From the NCBI RefSeq assembly GCF_019890725.1, contig NZ_JAINZZ010000030.1, positions 1 through 64,000 of the forward strand: a stretch of DNA of 64,000 nt, written 5' to 3'. Shown piece by piece: positions 34,104 through 44,254 of the stretch. Numbering within the stretch: the stretch's first letter is position 1; the number at the start of each line of letters is the position of its first letter. The stretch comes from Actinacidiphila acidipaludis (GTDB lineage Bacteria > Actinomycetota > Actinomycetes > Streptomycetales > Streptomycetaceae). A program made the position numbers and the translations under genes. A model generated the notes under the pieces. It saw only the letters and a program-made list of their open reading frames with translations, did no database searches and was not told the DNA's origin.

Positions 34104-35294
34104 TCAGGCGGCCGTGCCGGCGGCCGGGGCCGGGGGCGGCGGGGCGACGGCGGCGATGGCCGCGGTGACGGCGCCCTGCGGCTCCGCCGTGTCGGTCTCG
34201 TTGACGTTGGCGCTGGTGACCGGCCGGCGCCGCGAGGCGGTGCGGATGGCCGCGCAGGCCGCGAGGGCGAGCACCGCGACCACGGTGACTCCCCACTTGC
34301 CCTGGTCGGCCAGCAGCGCGGCGCCCGCCGCGACCAGGCCCGCGCCCGGCAGGGTCAGCACCCAGGCCGCGACCATCCGGCCGGCGGTGCTCCAGCGCAC
34401 CACCGCGCCGCTGCGACCCAGGCCCGCGCCCATCACCGCGCCGGAGCAGACCTGCGTGGTGGACAGCGCGAAGCCGAGGTGGGACGAGGCGAGGATGGTG
34501 GCCGCCGCGCCGGTCTGGGCGGCGAAGCCCTGCTGCGGCTGGATGTCGGTCAGGCCGCGCCCCATGGTGCGGATGATCCGCCAGCCGCCGAGGTAGGTGC
34601 CCATCGCCATGGCGGCGCCGGCGGAGACGATCACCCACAGCGGCGGGTCGGAGTGCGGGGCGAGGGCGTTGCCGGTGATCAGGGTGAGGGTGATCACACC
34701 CATGGTCTTCTGCCCGTCGCTGGTGCCGTGGGCGAGCGAGACCAGGCCGGCCGAGGCGATCTGCCCGGCCCGGTACCCGCGTGCCGTGGCCTTCGGGTCG
34801 GTCCTGCGTCCGACCCGGTAGGACACGCGGGTGGCGAGCGTCGAGGCCAGGCCGGCCACGACGGGTGCGGCCGCGGCCGGGATCAGGACCTTCATCACCA
34901 CCGCGTCGCCGTGGATGCCGTGGGTGCCGGCGGCCACCAGGACCGCGCCGATGAGGCCGCCGAACAGGGCGTGCGAGGAACTGGAGGGCAACCCGGCCAG
35001 CCAGGTGATCATGTTCCACAGGATCGCGCCGACCAGGCCGGCGAAGATCACTTCGGGCTTGATCCCGGCGGACTCGTCGATGATGCCGCCGGAGATGGTC
35101 TTGGCGACGGCGACCGAGAGGAACGCGCCGACGAGGTTGAGTGCGGCGGACATGGCCACCGCCGTCTTGGGCTTGAGCGCACCGGTCGAGATGGTGGTGG
35201 CCATCGCGTTGGCGGTGTCGTGGAATCCGTTCGTGAAGTCGAACACGAGTGCGGTGGCGATCACGATTCCGATCAGGAGCGTGATGTGTTCCAT
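34104..35294 (-). CDS. pit: Low-affinity inorganic phosphate transporter, PiT family
   Basis: A 396-residue transporter with about ten hydrophobic helices. Both PiT signature repeats are present: FDFTNGFHDTANAMATTIST near the N-terminus and SLAHGTSDGQKTMGVITL near residue 205. GLPSSSSHALFGGLIGAVL is another family mark. ATG 35294 (MEHITLLIGIVI) was chosen because the upstream residues are not hydrophobic; ATG 35306 is the alternative. A PHO box lies about 50 bp upstream, which points to PhoP control. It is followed by the small membrane protein gene. By gene order it matches the S. coelicolor SCO1845 transporter, by recall. Confidence 0.93.
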   Translation of the reverse strand: MEHITLLIGIVIATALVFDFTNGFHDTANAMATTISTGALKPKTAVAMSAALNLVGAFLSVAVAKTISGGIIDESAGIKPEVIFAGLVGAILWNMITWLAGLPSSSSHALFGGLIGAVLVAAGTHGIHGDAVVMKVLIPAAAAPVVAGLASTLATRVSYRVGRRTDPKATARGYRAGQIASAGLVSLAHGTSDGQKTMGVITLTLITGNALAPHSDPPLWVIVSAGAAMAMGTYLGGWRIIRTMGRGLTDIQPQQGFAAQTGAAATILASSHLGFALSTTQVCSGAVMGAGLGRSGAVVRWSTAGRMVAAWVLTLPGAGLVAAGAALLADQGKWGVTVVAVLALAACAAIRTASRRRPVTSANVNETDTAEPQGAVTAAIAAVAPPPPAPAAGTAA

Positions 35295-35343
35295 GGACCC
35301 AGGCATTCGTTCGATCGGACAGTGGCGAGCCGACCGTACGGAG

Positions 35344-35365
35344 CCATGGTGAACGGAAGGTGAAC
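35344..35365 (-). promoter_or_regulatory. PHO box (PhoP binding site)
   Basis: The minus strand reads GTTCACCTTCC directly followed by GTTCACCATGG. These are two 11-bp direct repeat units with a perfect GTTCACC core, the form of the Streptomyces PhoP box. It lies 50 bp upstream of the pit start codon. Confidence 0.8.
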
Positions 35366-35549
35366 TGCGCACAGACATGGGGTGCTGACATGAATTCGGC
35401 GTTAACGATCTTGGAATCGTCAGTGACTCACAGGTTACCGCTCGTGTTCGGAGCCGCGCGCGACGAGCCCGCCGCCAGCGCCGGGACGGCGGGGCGGCGG
35501 GGCGTGGGGGCGGCGGGATGTGGGGGCGTGGGTGCGTCAGGGGGGGCGG

Positions 35550-36941
35550 TCAGTGGCGCCCGGCCAGGCGGTCGGCCCAGCGGGCCAGGACGTCGGTGCG
35601 CGTGCTGCGGGCCGCCCGTTCCCTGCGGTCCGCGGCGCGGTAGGCGGCGTAGAGCCCGTGCACCCCCGCCCAGCGGAACGGCTCCGGCTCCCAGCGCCGC
35701 ACCCGGTGCCCCACCCACGGCAGGCCGGTGAGCGCGGTCCGCTGCCCCTGCCCGGAGTCCAGCCGGACCAGGTCGCACAGGGTGCGCGCCGCCAGGTTGG
35801 AGGTGGCCACCCCGCTGCCGACGTAACCGCCCGCCCAGCCCAGGCCCGTGGTCCGGTCGAGCTGGACGCTCGCGCACCAGTCGCGCGGCACCCCCAGCAC
35901 GCCCGACCAGGCGTGGTCGATCGCCGCCCCGGCCGTCGCGGGGAAGAGGCGGACCAGGATCTCCCGCAGCGCCGCCACCGTCGCCGCCGAGGTCCGCCCG
36001 TCGCTGTCGGTGCGCGAGCCGAACCGGTACGGCACCCCGCGCCCGCCCAGCGCGATCCGGCCGTCGGCGGTGCGCTGCGCGTACATGTAGGCGTGCGCCA
36101 TGTCGCCCAGCGTCTCCGCGCCGTCCCAGCCGATCGTCGCCCACACCTCGGGCGGCAGCGGTTCGGTGGCGATCATGGAGGAGTTCATCGGCAGCCAGGT
36201 GCGCCGCTGTCCCCGCAGGGAGGCGGTGAAGCCCTCGGTGCAGCGCAGGATGTACGGCGCCCGGACCGTGCCGTAGGGCGTGACCGCGTGCCGGGGCCGG
36301 ATCTCGGTCACCGGCGTCGACTCGTGCAGCGTCACCCCGAGCCGTTCGACCGCCGCGGCCAGCCCCTGCACCAGCTTGACCGGGTGCACCCGCGCGCCGT
36401 GCGGCGTCCAGGTGCCGCCGACCGTGCCCGCCACTCGTACCCGGCGCGCCGACTCGGCCGCGCCCAGCAGGACCCGGTCCTTCTCGCCGAACGCCGTCTC
36501 CGCCTCGTGATAGGCCTTCAGGCGTGCCAACTGTGCCGGGCTGCAGGCCACTTCGAGGACGCCGCCCTGGTGGATGTCGGCGTCGATGCCCTCCCGGGCG
36601 GCCACCGCGACCACCTCGCCGACCGTGTCGTTCATCGCCCGCTGCAGTGCGACCGCCGCGTCGTGGCCGTGCAGCCGGGCGTACCGGTCGCGGCCGGCGA
36701 TGCCGTTGTACAGCCAGCCGCCGTTGCGCCCGGACGCGCCGTAGCCGCAGAACCGCGCCTCCAGCACGGTGATGCGCAGGAACGGCGCCGCCTTCTTCAG
36801 GTAGTAGGCGGTCCACAGGCCCGTGTAGCCGCCGCCGACGATCACCACGTCCGCGTCGCCGTCCCCGGGCAGCGGCTCACGCGGCACCGGGATGCCCGTC
36901 CCCGCGTACCAGAAGGAGATACCGCCGTTGACGGTGGTCAT
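35550..36941 (-). CDS. FAD-dependent oxidoreductase of the DAO family
   Basis: A 463-residue flavoprotein. The dinucleotide motif is VVIVGGGYTGLWTAYYLKK near residue 32, followed by VLEARFCGYGASGRNGGWL, the usual second FAD contact in glycine/amine oxidase-type (DAO) enzymes. C-terminal parts include SGVLGVPRDWCASVQLDR and GYVGSGVATSNLAARTL. ATG 36941 follows AGGGG. The family oxidises amines or amino acids with oxygen; the substrate is unknown. It is divergent from the class II aldolase gene, with about 107 bp between the start codons. Confidence 0.88.
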   Translation of the reverse strand: MTTVNGGISFWYAGTGIPVPREPLPGDGDADVVIVGGGYTGLWTAYYLKKAAPFLRITVLEARFCGYGASGRNGGWLYNGIAGRDRYARLHGHDAAVALQRAMNDTVGEVVAVAAREGIDADIHQGGVLEVACSPAQLARLKAYHEAETAFGEKDRVLLGAAESARRVRVAGTVGGTWTPHGARVHPVKLVQGLAAAVERLGVTLHESTPVTEIRPRHAVTPYGTVRAPYILRCTEGFTASLRGQRRTWLPMNSSMIATEPLPPEVWATIGWDGAETLGDMAHAYMYAQRTADGRIALGGRGVPYRFGSRTDSDGRTSAATVAALREILVRLFPATAGAAIDHAWSGVLGVPRDWCASVQLDRTTGLGWAGGYVGSGVATSNLAARTLCDLVRLDSGQGQRTALTGLPWVGHRVRRWEPEPFRWAGVHGLYAAYRAADRRERAARSTRTDVLARWADRLAGRH

Positions 36942-37048
36942 AATGCCCCTGCAATCCGTGTGCTCGGTGGGTGGTGTGCGGGACGCTACTGCGCCCGTCC
37001 GAGGCCCGGCAACGGACAACGTGTAAGCACCCGGCGTAAGGACGCGAC

Positions 37049-37714
37049 GTGCGTGACACTGTGGAAGAAGCCTGGTCGGACGTGGTGGAGACGGCCCGCA
37101 GGAGCGTGGCGGACGGCCTGGTCGTCGGAAGGTCGGGCAACGTCTCGGCGCGGGTGGGCGACCTCGTGCTCGTCACCCCCACCGGCGTGCCGTACGACCG
37201 GCTCGGACCGGACGACGCCGTGGCGGTGGACCTGGCCGACGGACGGCAGGTGCGCGGCGCGCTGCGGCCCACCAGCGAACTGCAGATGCACCTGGCGGTC
37301 TACCGTGCCACCCCGGCCCGCGCGATCGTGCACACCCACGCGCCGCACGCCACCGCGGTCTCCACGCTGGTCACCGAACTCCCCCTGATCCACTACATGG
37401 CGGCGGCGCTCGGCGGCCAGGTCCTGGTGGCCGGCTACGAGCTCTACGGCAGCGACGCACTGGCGGACGAGGTGCTCGGGGCGCTGCGCGAGGACCGCAC
37501 CGGCTGCCTGATGCGCAACCACGGCACCCTGACGTACGGCGACACCCTCGACGAGGCGTACGACCGCACCGCGCAGCTGGAGTGGATGTGCCGGGTGTGG
37601 CTGCTGGCCCGCTCGGCGAAGGACGCGGGCATGCCGCGCACCCTGACCGGACGGCAACTGGACCGGGTCACCGAGAAGCTCAAGGGCTACGGACAGCAGG
37701 CGCCGCCGGCCTGA
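37049..37714 (+). CDS. Class II aldolase (fuculose-phosphate aldolase-like)
   Basis: A 221-residue zinc aldolase. Substrate loop VVGRSGNVSARVGD, TSELQMHLAVY (catalytic acid), the zinc-binding HTHAPHATA and the third His in LMRNHGTLTYG are all present. The family cleaves or forms sugar phosphates such as fuculose- or ribulose-phosphate. GTG 37049 follows AAGGA by 6 nt. It is divergent from the FAD oxidoreductase. Confidence 0.9.
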   Translation: MRDTVEEAWSDVVETARRSVADGLVVGRSGNVSARVGDLVLVTPTGVPYDRLGPDDAVAVDLADGRQVRGALRPTSELQMHLAVYRATPARAIVHTHAPHATAVSTLVTELPLIHYMAAALGGQVLVAGYELYGSDALADEVLGALREDRTGCLMRNHGTLTYGDTLDEAYDRTAQLEWMCRVWLLARSAKDAGMPRTLTGRQLDRVTEKLKGYGQQAPPA

Positions 37715-37892
37715 ACCGGGCTCGAACGGGCCCCGGACCGGCCCGAACCGGCCCCAGACCGGCCCGGACCGATCCGAAGCAGCCGTGACGCTGCCCGAAC
37801 GCGCCCCGGAAACCCCGGAAAAGGGCTGGAATGTCACCCACTCGACAGCGGCCCCCTGGCACACGGCGGCGACTTTGCCCACACTGGAGAGG

Positions 37893-39008
37893 ATGCGCCT
37901 ACGTACAGGAGTGGTCCTGGCGGCCACAGCAGCGGTGGGTGCCGGGACGGCCGCACTGGCGGTCGGCCGGTACGGGTCCGGCTTCGCCCTGAAGCCCTCA
38001 GTGGCGGGTCCCGCCCCGGAGGGGCTGATCACCGTCCATGCCGTCGACGGCGACTGGGTGGTGCTCACCCGCACCACCGCCTCCGCCCGGCCCGGCGTCT
38101 ACGGGCTGTCCGGCACCAAACTGCACGCCACGGTCGGACCGGTCGCCGGGCAGGACGCCTACTCCGTCACCCGCAGGCTGCTGCGCGTGGACCGCGGCGC
38201 CCTCGGCGCCGGCGGCTTCGTGCGGATGACCTCCCAGGCCTACGAGGGCGACCCCCGCAGCGCCCGCGACCTCGACTTCGCGGACGTGCAGGTCCCCGGG
38301 GAGCTCGGCCCGATGCCCGCCTGGTTCCTGCCGGGCGCCCGCCGCACCTGGGTGATCTGCGTGCACGGCGTCGGCGCCACCCGCGAGCAGGCGCTGCCCG
38401 TGCTGCCCGCGCTGCACCGCTTCCGCTTCCCGGTGCTCGTGCCGTCCTACCGCAACGACCCCGGCGCGCCGCCGTCGCCCGACGGCATCGCCCACCTCGG
38501 CGACACCGAGTGGAGCGACCTGGACTCCGCCATGCGTCACGCCGTCGACCAGGGCGCCGAGCACATCGTCCTCTACGGCTGGTCCACCGGCGCCACGATG
38601 GCGCTGCGGGCCCTGTCGCAGTCCACCGTCCGCGGCAGGGTCAGCGGCCTGGTGCTCGACTCCCCGGTGCTGGACTGGCGGTCCACGGTCCGTGCCTCGG
38701 TCCGCACCCGCGGGCTGCCCGCCGTGGTCAGCCCGCTCGCCGAGCGCACCGTCGAGGGCCGGACCGGGCTGCACGCGGCCCGCCACACCGAGGCCCTCGA
38801 ACCCGAGCGGCTCACCGTCCCCACCCTGATCGTGCACGGTCCCGACGACCACTTCGCCCCCTACTCGGCCTCGCACCGCCTGGCCGAGCAGCGGCCGGAC
38901 GTCGTGACCCTGCACACCGTGCCCGACGCGCCCCACGCCGCCATGTGGAACGCCGACCCGGACGGCTACGAGGAGACCCTGAGGCGGTTCCTGACACCGC
39001 TCATGTGA
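37893..39008 (+). CDS. Membrane-anchored or secreted alpha/beta hydrolase
   Basis: A 371-residue alpha/beta hydrolase with an N-terminal hydrophobic segment (VVLAATAAVGAGTAALAVG), a signal or anchor. ICVHGVGATREQAL is the oxyanion strand, LYGWSTGATMALRAL the nucleophile elbow (GxSxG), HGPDDHFAPY the Asp loop and DAPHAAMWNADP the His. ATG 37893 follows GGAGAGG. Upstream in-frame ATG 37785 would add about 36 residues in front of the hydrophobic segment and is less likely. The substrate is unknown. Confidence 0.85.
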   Translation: MRLRTGVVLAATAAVGAGTAALAVGRYGSGFALKPSVAGPAPEGLITVHAVDGDWVVLTRTTASARPGVYGLSGTKLHATVGPVAGQDAYSVTRRLLRVDRGALGAGGFVRMTSQAYEGDPRSARDLDFADVQVPGELGPMPAWFLPGARRTWVICVHGVGATREQALPVLPALHRFRFPVLVPSYRNDPGAPPSPDGIAHLGDTEWSDLDSAMRHAVDQGAEHIVLYGWSTGATMALRALSQSTVRGRVSGLVLDSPVLDWRSTVRASVRTRGLPAVVSPLAERTVEGRTGLHAARHTEALEPERLTVPTLIVHGPDDHFAPYSASHRLAEQRPDVVTLHTVPDAPHAAMWNADPDGYEETLRRFLTPLM

Positions 39009-39073
39009 GCGCTTACCGCCCTGCTGCGAGGCTCCGATTGGGATTCTGGGCGCTCAACGGCGAGACTGATCCG

Positions 39074-39436
39074 GTGACGTCCCGTAGCCCGCGAGACACT
39101 CCGCTCTGACTCGTCCCCCGCCGGCCGCTCACCGCTGCCCGGAGGACCGCCACGACGCGCAGGTCCAGACCTCCGCGCCCCCCTGAGGGCACCCCCTCAG
39201 TCCCCGAACTCGCCCGCCTCGCGCGGACCGAACTCGCCACCGCGGCCCGGGTCGCCCGCTGGGCGGGCACCGGGCCCGGCACGGCGGGCCGGACCGGGAT
39301 ACTGGCCGAGCCCGCGGTCCGCCGGGCCGCCGACGACCTCGGGCTGACTCCCGGCCAGATCCGCACCGCGTGGGACCGCGCCCGGCTCGCCGGACTGATC
39401 GAACTGCACGGCGGCGCCGCCCGCCCCGGCTGGCGG
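39074..39436 (+). other. Probable 5' part of the next gene, with an in-frame stop and no normal start
   Basis: The frame of the gene at 39437 stays open upstream to 39110 with high third-position G/C. It encodes protein-like sequence (ELARLARTELATAARVARWA, DDLGLTPGQIRTAWDRARLA). There is no ATG or GTG between 39110 and 39436. A GTG at 39074 is in the same frame but meets TGA at 39107 after MTSRSPRDTPL. GAGACT (39062-39067) would place a transcript start on that GTG. Confidence 0.5.
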
Positions 39437-40444
39437 TTGCGGGCCTGGGACGACGACGACACCGCGGTGCTGCGCGGCTGGGTCGCGCTGTTCGACGCCT
39501 GGTCCCTCGCGCATCCGTTCCTGCCCGGCGAGACCACCGGCCCCGACCCGGCCCTGGTGGCCGAAGTCGTCGAGGCGGCACCGCAGTTGATGTCGCTGCT
39601 GCACCTGTCCAACGGGCCGGTGCCGATCGACACCCTGCTGGACCTGCTGCGCCAGCGCGTCGCGGAACTGCGCACCGAGCGGCACGAGCCGCCCGCCGAG
39701 GCGATGAGCGACCCGATGCCGGCCCTGCTCGACTGGACGCTGGACGCCGCCGCCAGGGTGGGAGCGCTCCGCCCGCGCGACCCGCAGCGCCCGGACGAGG
39801 TCGTGCTGACCCCGCTGGGCAGTTGGGCGGTGTGGGTGAAGCTGGAGCAGATCTGCGTCGCCGCGCAGGGCCCCGAGGGGCACATGGAGCAGTCCGCCGC
39901 GACCATGCTGCGCGCCTGCGCCCGGCTCTCGCCGGGTCCCGCTCGTGCCGAGTACCGCGCCTGGCTCGCCGCCCGCCCGGTGGGCGGCGCCGTCGCCGAG
40001 CTGCTGGAGACCGCCCGCGGCGACGACGCGCTGCTGCGCGGCCTGGCCTTCGAGGCGCTGCGGGTGGTTGGCGACGGGGCCGAGCCCGCGGTCCGCGCGG
40101 TCGTCGACGAACCGGTGCTGCGCCCCTACGCGGTGCTGTGGCTGGCCGAGCTCGACGGCGGGGACCCGGACGCCGCGATGGCGCTGCTCAGCCGCGAGGA
40201 GGCGACCTGGCTGTGGGTCGACACCGCGGCCGCGGTCGTCGACCACGGCGAGGGACATCTGCTGGTCAGCCATCTGGAGACCGCGGTGCAGGGTTCGCTG
40301 CCCGGCCTGCTGGAGGAGGTGCGCGGCGTCGGCCACCCCCGCACCGTGCAGGTGCTGGTCGCGCTCGCCGCCGCGCATCCCGACCCCGCCCTCGCCAAGG
40401 CGATGCGGCGGGCGGCGTTCCAGGTGCACACCGGCGAGGCCTGA
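39437..40444 (+). CDS. Unknown protein with helical repeats; 5' end unresolved
   Basis: At least 335 residues in this frame, counted from a TTG that is probably not the true start (see the entry just upstream). I do not recognise the family. The N-terminal upstream part looks like a winged helix, and AHPFLPGETTGPDPALVAEV follows. The second half is a series of Ala/Leu-rich helical pairs (ALLRGLAFEALRVVGDGAEP, VLRPYAVLWLAELDGGDPDA) that resembles HEAT-type repeats. No signal peptide or membrane segment is visible. A protein-interaction or DNA-binding role is possible, but nothing in the context decides it. Confidence 0.65.
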   Translation: MRAWDDDDTAVLRGWVALFDAWSLAHPFLPGETTGPDPALVAEVVEAAPQLMSLLHLSNGPVPIDTLLDLLRQRVAELRTERHEPPAEAMSDPMPALLDWTLDAAARVGALRPRDPQRPDEVVLTPLGSWAVWVKLEQICVAAQGPEGHMEQSAATMLRACARLSPGPARAEYRAWLAARPVGGAVAELLETARGDDALLRGLAFEALRVVGDGAEPAVRAVVDEPVLRPYAVLWLAELDGGDPDAAMALLSREEATWLWVDTAAAVVDHGEGHLLVSHLETAVQGSLPGLLEEVRGVGHPRTVQVLVALAAAHPDPALAKAMRRAAFQVHTGEA

Positions 40445-40468
40445 GCCGCGGGAAGGCGTCCGGGGGGT

Positions 40469-40879
40469 TCAGCCGGAGGGGGGCTGCGGCACGTAGGTGC
40501 CGAAGGTCCACAGATTCCCCTCCGGGTCCCGCACGGTGTACTCGCGGGAGCCGTAGTCCTGGTCGGCGGGCGGCGCGAGGACGGCCGCGCCGGAGGCCAC
40601 CGACCGGTCGTGGTGCGCGTCGACGTCCTGCACCACCACGTAGAGCGAGGCGGGCCCGAGCTGGGCGCGGGCCCGGCCGTAGGCGGTGTCGGGTTCGTCA
40701 CGGACCGAGCCGAGCATCACCATGCCGTTGCCGTAGGCCAGTTCGGCGTGCGCGATCGAACCGTCCTCGTTCTCGTACCGGACCACCTCGGTGAAGCCGA
40801 AGGTGTCCCGCAGCAGGGAGAGCGCGGCCTGGGCGTCGTGGTAGCGCAACCCCGGGCAGACGGTGAGCGGCTCGGCCAT
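40469..40879 (-). CDS. VOC (glyoxalase/bleomycin-resistance-like) family protein
   Basis: A 136-residue protein with the paired beta-alpha-beta-beta-beta modules of the VOC fold: VCPGLRYHDAQAALSLLRDT, AELAYGNGMVMLGS, LYVVVQDVDAHHDRSV and YTVRDPEGNLWTFGTY. The metal-ligand pattern is incomplete to the eye, and the protein belongs to the PhnB/glyoxalase-like group of unknown substrate. ATG 40879 is 9 nt after GAGAGG; ATG 40888 lies right at that site. It is divergent from the ABC-F gene. Confidence 0.85.
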   Translation of the reverse strand: MAEPLTVCPGLRYHDAQAALSLLRDTFGFTEVVRYENEDGSIAHAELAYGNGMVMLGSVRDEPDTAYGRARAQLGPASLYVVVQDVDAHHDRSVASGAAVLAPPADQDYGSREYTVRDPEGNLWTFGTYVPQPPSG

Positions 40880-40981
40880 GGAGGTCATCCTCTCGCTCGC
40901 GTGGGCCCCCGTCTGTCGAGTATGTGTGATGTGCCCCACATGTGCCCCCGCAGTCCGGGAAAAGGGTCCGACTGCCCCCAG

Positions 40982-41017
40982 TAGACTGGGCGCATGGCAG
41001 TTTTCCTCCTCGATTAG
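40982..41017 (+). promoter_or_regulatory. Leaderless leader-peptide ORF upstream of the ABC-F gene
   Basis: A -10 box TAGACT (40982-40987) is followed 7 nt later by ATG 40994, which opens the seven-codon frame MAVFLLD ending at TAG 41015-41017. The transcript would start on the ATG. Sixty bases separate this stop from the ABC-F GTG. Short leader peptides before ABC-F genes are known to sense stalled ribosomes, so this is a good candidate attenuator. Confidence 0.55.
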
Positions 41018-41077
41018 CCGCGGCGTACGACCTCATCGCCCGCTGAACCGTCGTCCGTCCCGCCTGGAGCTCTTCCC

Positions 41078-42676
<1,599 letters not shown>

Positions 42677-43086
42677 CCCCTCCCGGCCGCGCCCGCGCGC
42701 AGCCCCCGGCCACCGGCCGGGAGCCTCTCGGGGGCCGGGTGATCATGTGGATTGGATCATTCGGCCCATCGTTGATCCTTCATCTGCGTGAGTCGGGCTG
42801 GTACCTGCGCCGTCATCGGGCCGACGTGTGCCGGGCGGACCGCGATCAGGGGCATGACGTCGGAGAACTCCTGACCGACCCTGGCTGACCTGCCGGTATC
42901 CGCCGGCGCTCGTTCCGCGGCCGGAATAGGCGGCGTGGGAATTGCCCGCCGCACGCGTTCTTCCGGCGCTGTCCCGGCATTCACGTTGCGCATGTCCCGT
43001 GATGGACCTTGTCGAATGGGTGGCCAGGAGGGCGGTTAGGGGTGATCATGAGAGTTCCATAGCGCACTTCCCTGGAGGAGGAACGG
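42677..43086. other. Intergenic region with five GATC sites upstream of gbn
   Basis: About 410 bp without a gene. GATC occurs at 42741, 42755, 42774, 42844 and 43044. In DNA of this composition one GATC per roughly 400 bp is expected, so five is an excess. GATC is the core recognition sequence of Gbn, so autoregulation is plausible. The segment 42741-42790 is also relatively AT-rich. Confidence 0.45.
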
Positions 43087-43311
43087 GTGGCCGAGACTCT
43101 GAAGAAGGGCAGCCGGGTGACCGGCCCGGCGCGCGAGAAGCTCGCGGCAGACCTCAAGAAGAAGTACGACTCAGGTGCGAGCATCCGGGCGCTGGCCGAG
43201 GAGACCGGCCGGTCGTACGGGTTCGTGCACCGCATGCTCAGCGAGTCCGGCGTGGCCCTGCGCGGTCGCGGCGGCGCCACGCGGGGCAAGAAGGCGGCCA
43301 CGGCGGCCTGA
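43087..43311 (+). CDS. gbn: Small GATC-binding nucleoid-associated protein
   Basis: A 74-residue basic protein with one helix-turn-helix at about residues 28-52 (YDSGASIRALAEETGRSYGF, VHRMLSESG) and Lys/Arg-rich ends (MAETLKKGSRV at the start, GKKAATAA at the end). The sequence and its place after an ABC-F gene and before an enoyl-CoA hydratase match S. coelicolor SCO1839, described as Gbn, a nucleoid-associated protein that binds GATC-containing sites and affects development and antibiotic production. GTG 43087 follows GGAGGAGG. The identity is from memory of that protein, not from a search. Confidence 0.88.
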   Translation: MAETLKKGSRVTGPAREKLAADLKKKYDSGASIRALAEETGRSYGFVHRMLSESGVALRGRGGATRGKKAATAA

Positions 43312-43385
43312 CCCCGGCACCACGCGGGCCCCGCGGGTGGTTACTCTTCGGTAATCATGCCCGCGGCGCGCACGGAGGTGCCCCG

Positions 43386-44177
43386 ATGTCCGAAGTCAAC
43401 ACCCTGCTCGAACGTGACGGAGTCCGGCTCACGGTCGACGACACCGTCGCGACAGTCACCCTGTGCAATCCGGCCAAGCGCAACGTGCAGTCTCCCGCCC
43501 TGTGGCGGGCGCTGATCGAGGCGGGACGGCTGCTGCCGGGGCAGGTACGGGTCGTGGTGCTGCGTGGTGAGGGCGTGTCGTTCTCGGCCGGCCTCGACCG
43601 GAAGGCGTTCACGCCCGAGGGAATCGACGGCGAACCCTCCTTCCTGGATCTCGCGCGCGGTCCTGAGGAGGATCTCGACGCGACCATCGCCGAGTACCAG
43701 AAGGCGTTCACCTGGTGGCGGCGCACCGATCTCCTCACGGTCGCCGCCGTCCAGGGCCATGCGATCGGCGCCGGCTTCCAGCTCGCCCTCGCCTGCGACC
43801 TGCGGGTCTGCGCCGACGACGTGCAGTTCGCCATGCGCGAGACCACGCTGGGCCTGGTCCCCGACCTGACCGGCACCAAGAACCTCGTCGAACTTGTCGG
43901 GTACTCCCGCGCCCTGGAGATGTGCGCCACCGGACGCTTCGTGCACGCCGTGGAGGCCGAGCGCACCGGCCTGGCCAATCTCGTCGTGCCCGCCGCCGAA
44001 CTCGACGCCGCGGTCGCCGACCTCGTCGCCGCGCTGCTGGCGCCCCCGCGCAGCGCCGTCAACGAGACCAAGGCGCTGCTGCGTTCAGCCGTCTCCCTCG
44101 ACCCCGAGGCCCAGCACGCCGCGGAACGCGCCGCCCAGACGCGCCGCTTCCGCGACCTGGCGGGCATCGGCGACTGA
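43386..44177 (+). CDS. Enoyl-CoA hydratase/isomerase family protein
   Basis: A 263-residue crotonase-fold protein. VVLRGEGVSFSAGLDRKAF holds the oxyanion-hole loop, and AAVQGHAIGAGFQLALACDL the second oxyanion segment. ATTLGLVPDLTGTKNLVEL-like sequence (TTLGLVPDLTGTKNL) carries Asp where hydratases have a catalytic Glu, so the reaction may be isomerase-like or different. ATG 43386 follows GGAGGTG. It lies 74 bp after gbn in the same direction. Confidence 0.88.
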   Translation: MSEVNTLLERDGVRLTVDDTVATVTLCNPAKRNVQSPALWRALIEAGRLLPGQVRVVVLRGEGVSFSAGLDRKAFTPEGIDGEPSFLDLARGPEEDLDATIAEYQKAFTWWRRTDLLTVAAVQGHAIGAGFQLALACDLRVCADDVQFAMRETTLGLVPDLTGTKNLVELVGYSRALEMCATGRFVHAVEAERTGLANLVVPAAELDAAVADLVAALLAPPRSAVNETKALLRSAVSLDPEAQHAAERAAQTRRFRDLAGIGD

Positions 44178-44254
44178 CCACCCGCCGGTGAGCGGGGGTC
44201 CGGCCGTCACGTGCCCGCCGGCGCCAACCCCGCAACCCTCGGCGGCCGGGCCGG

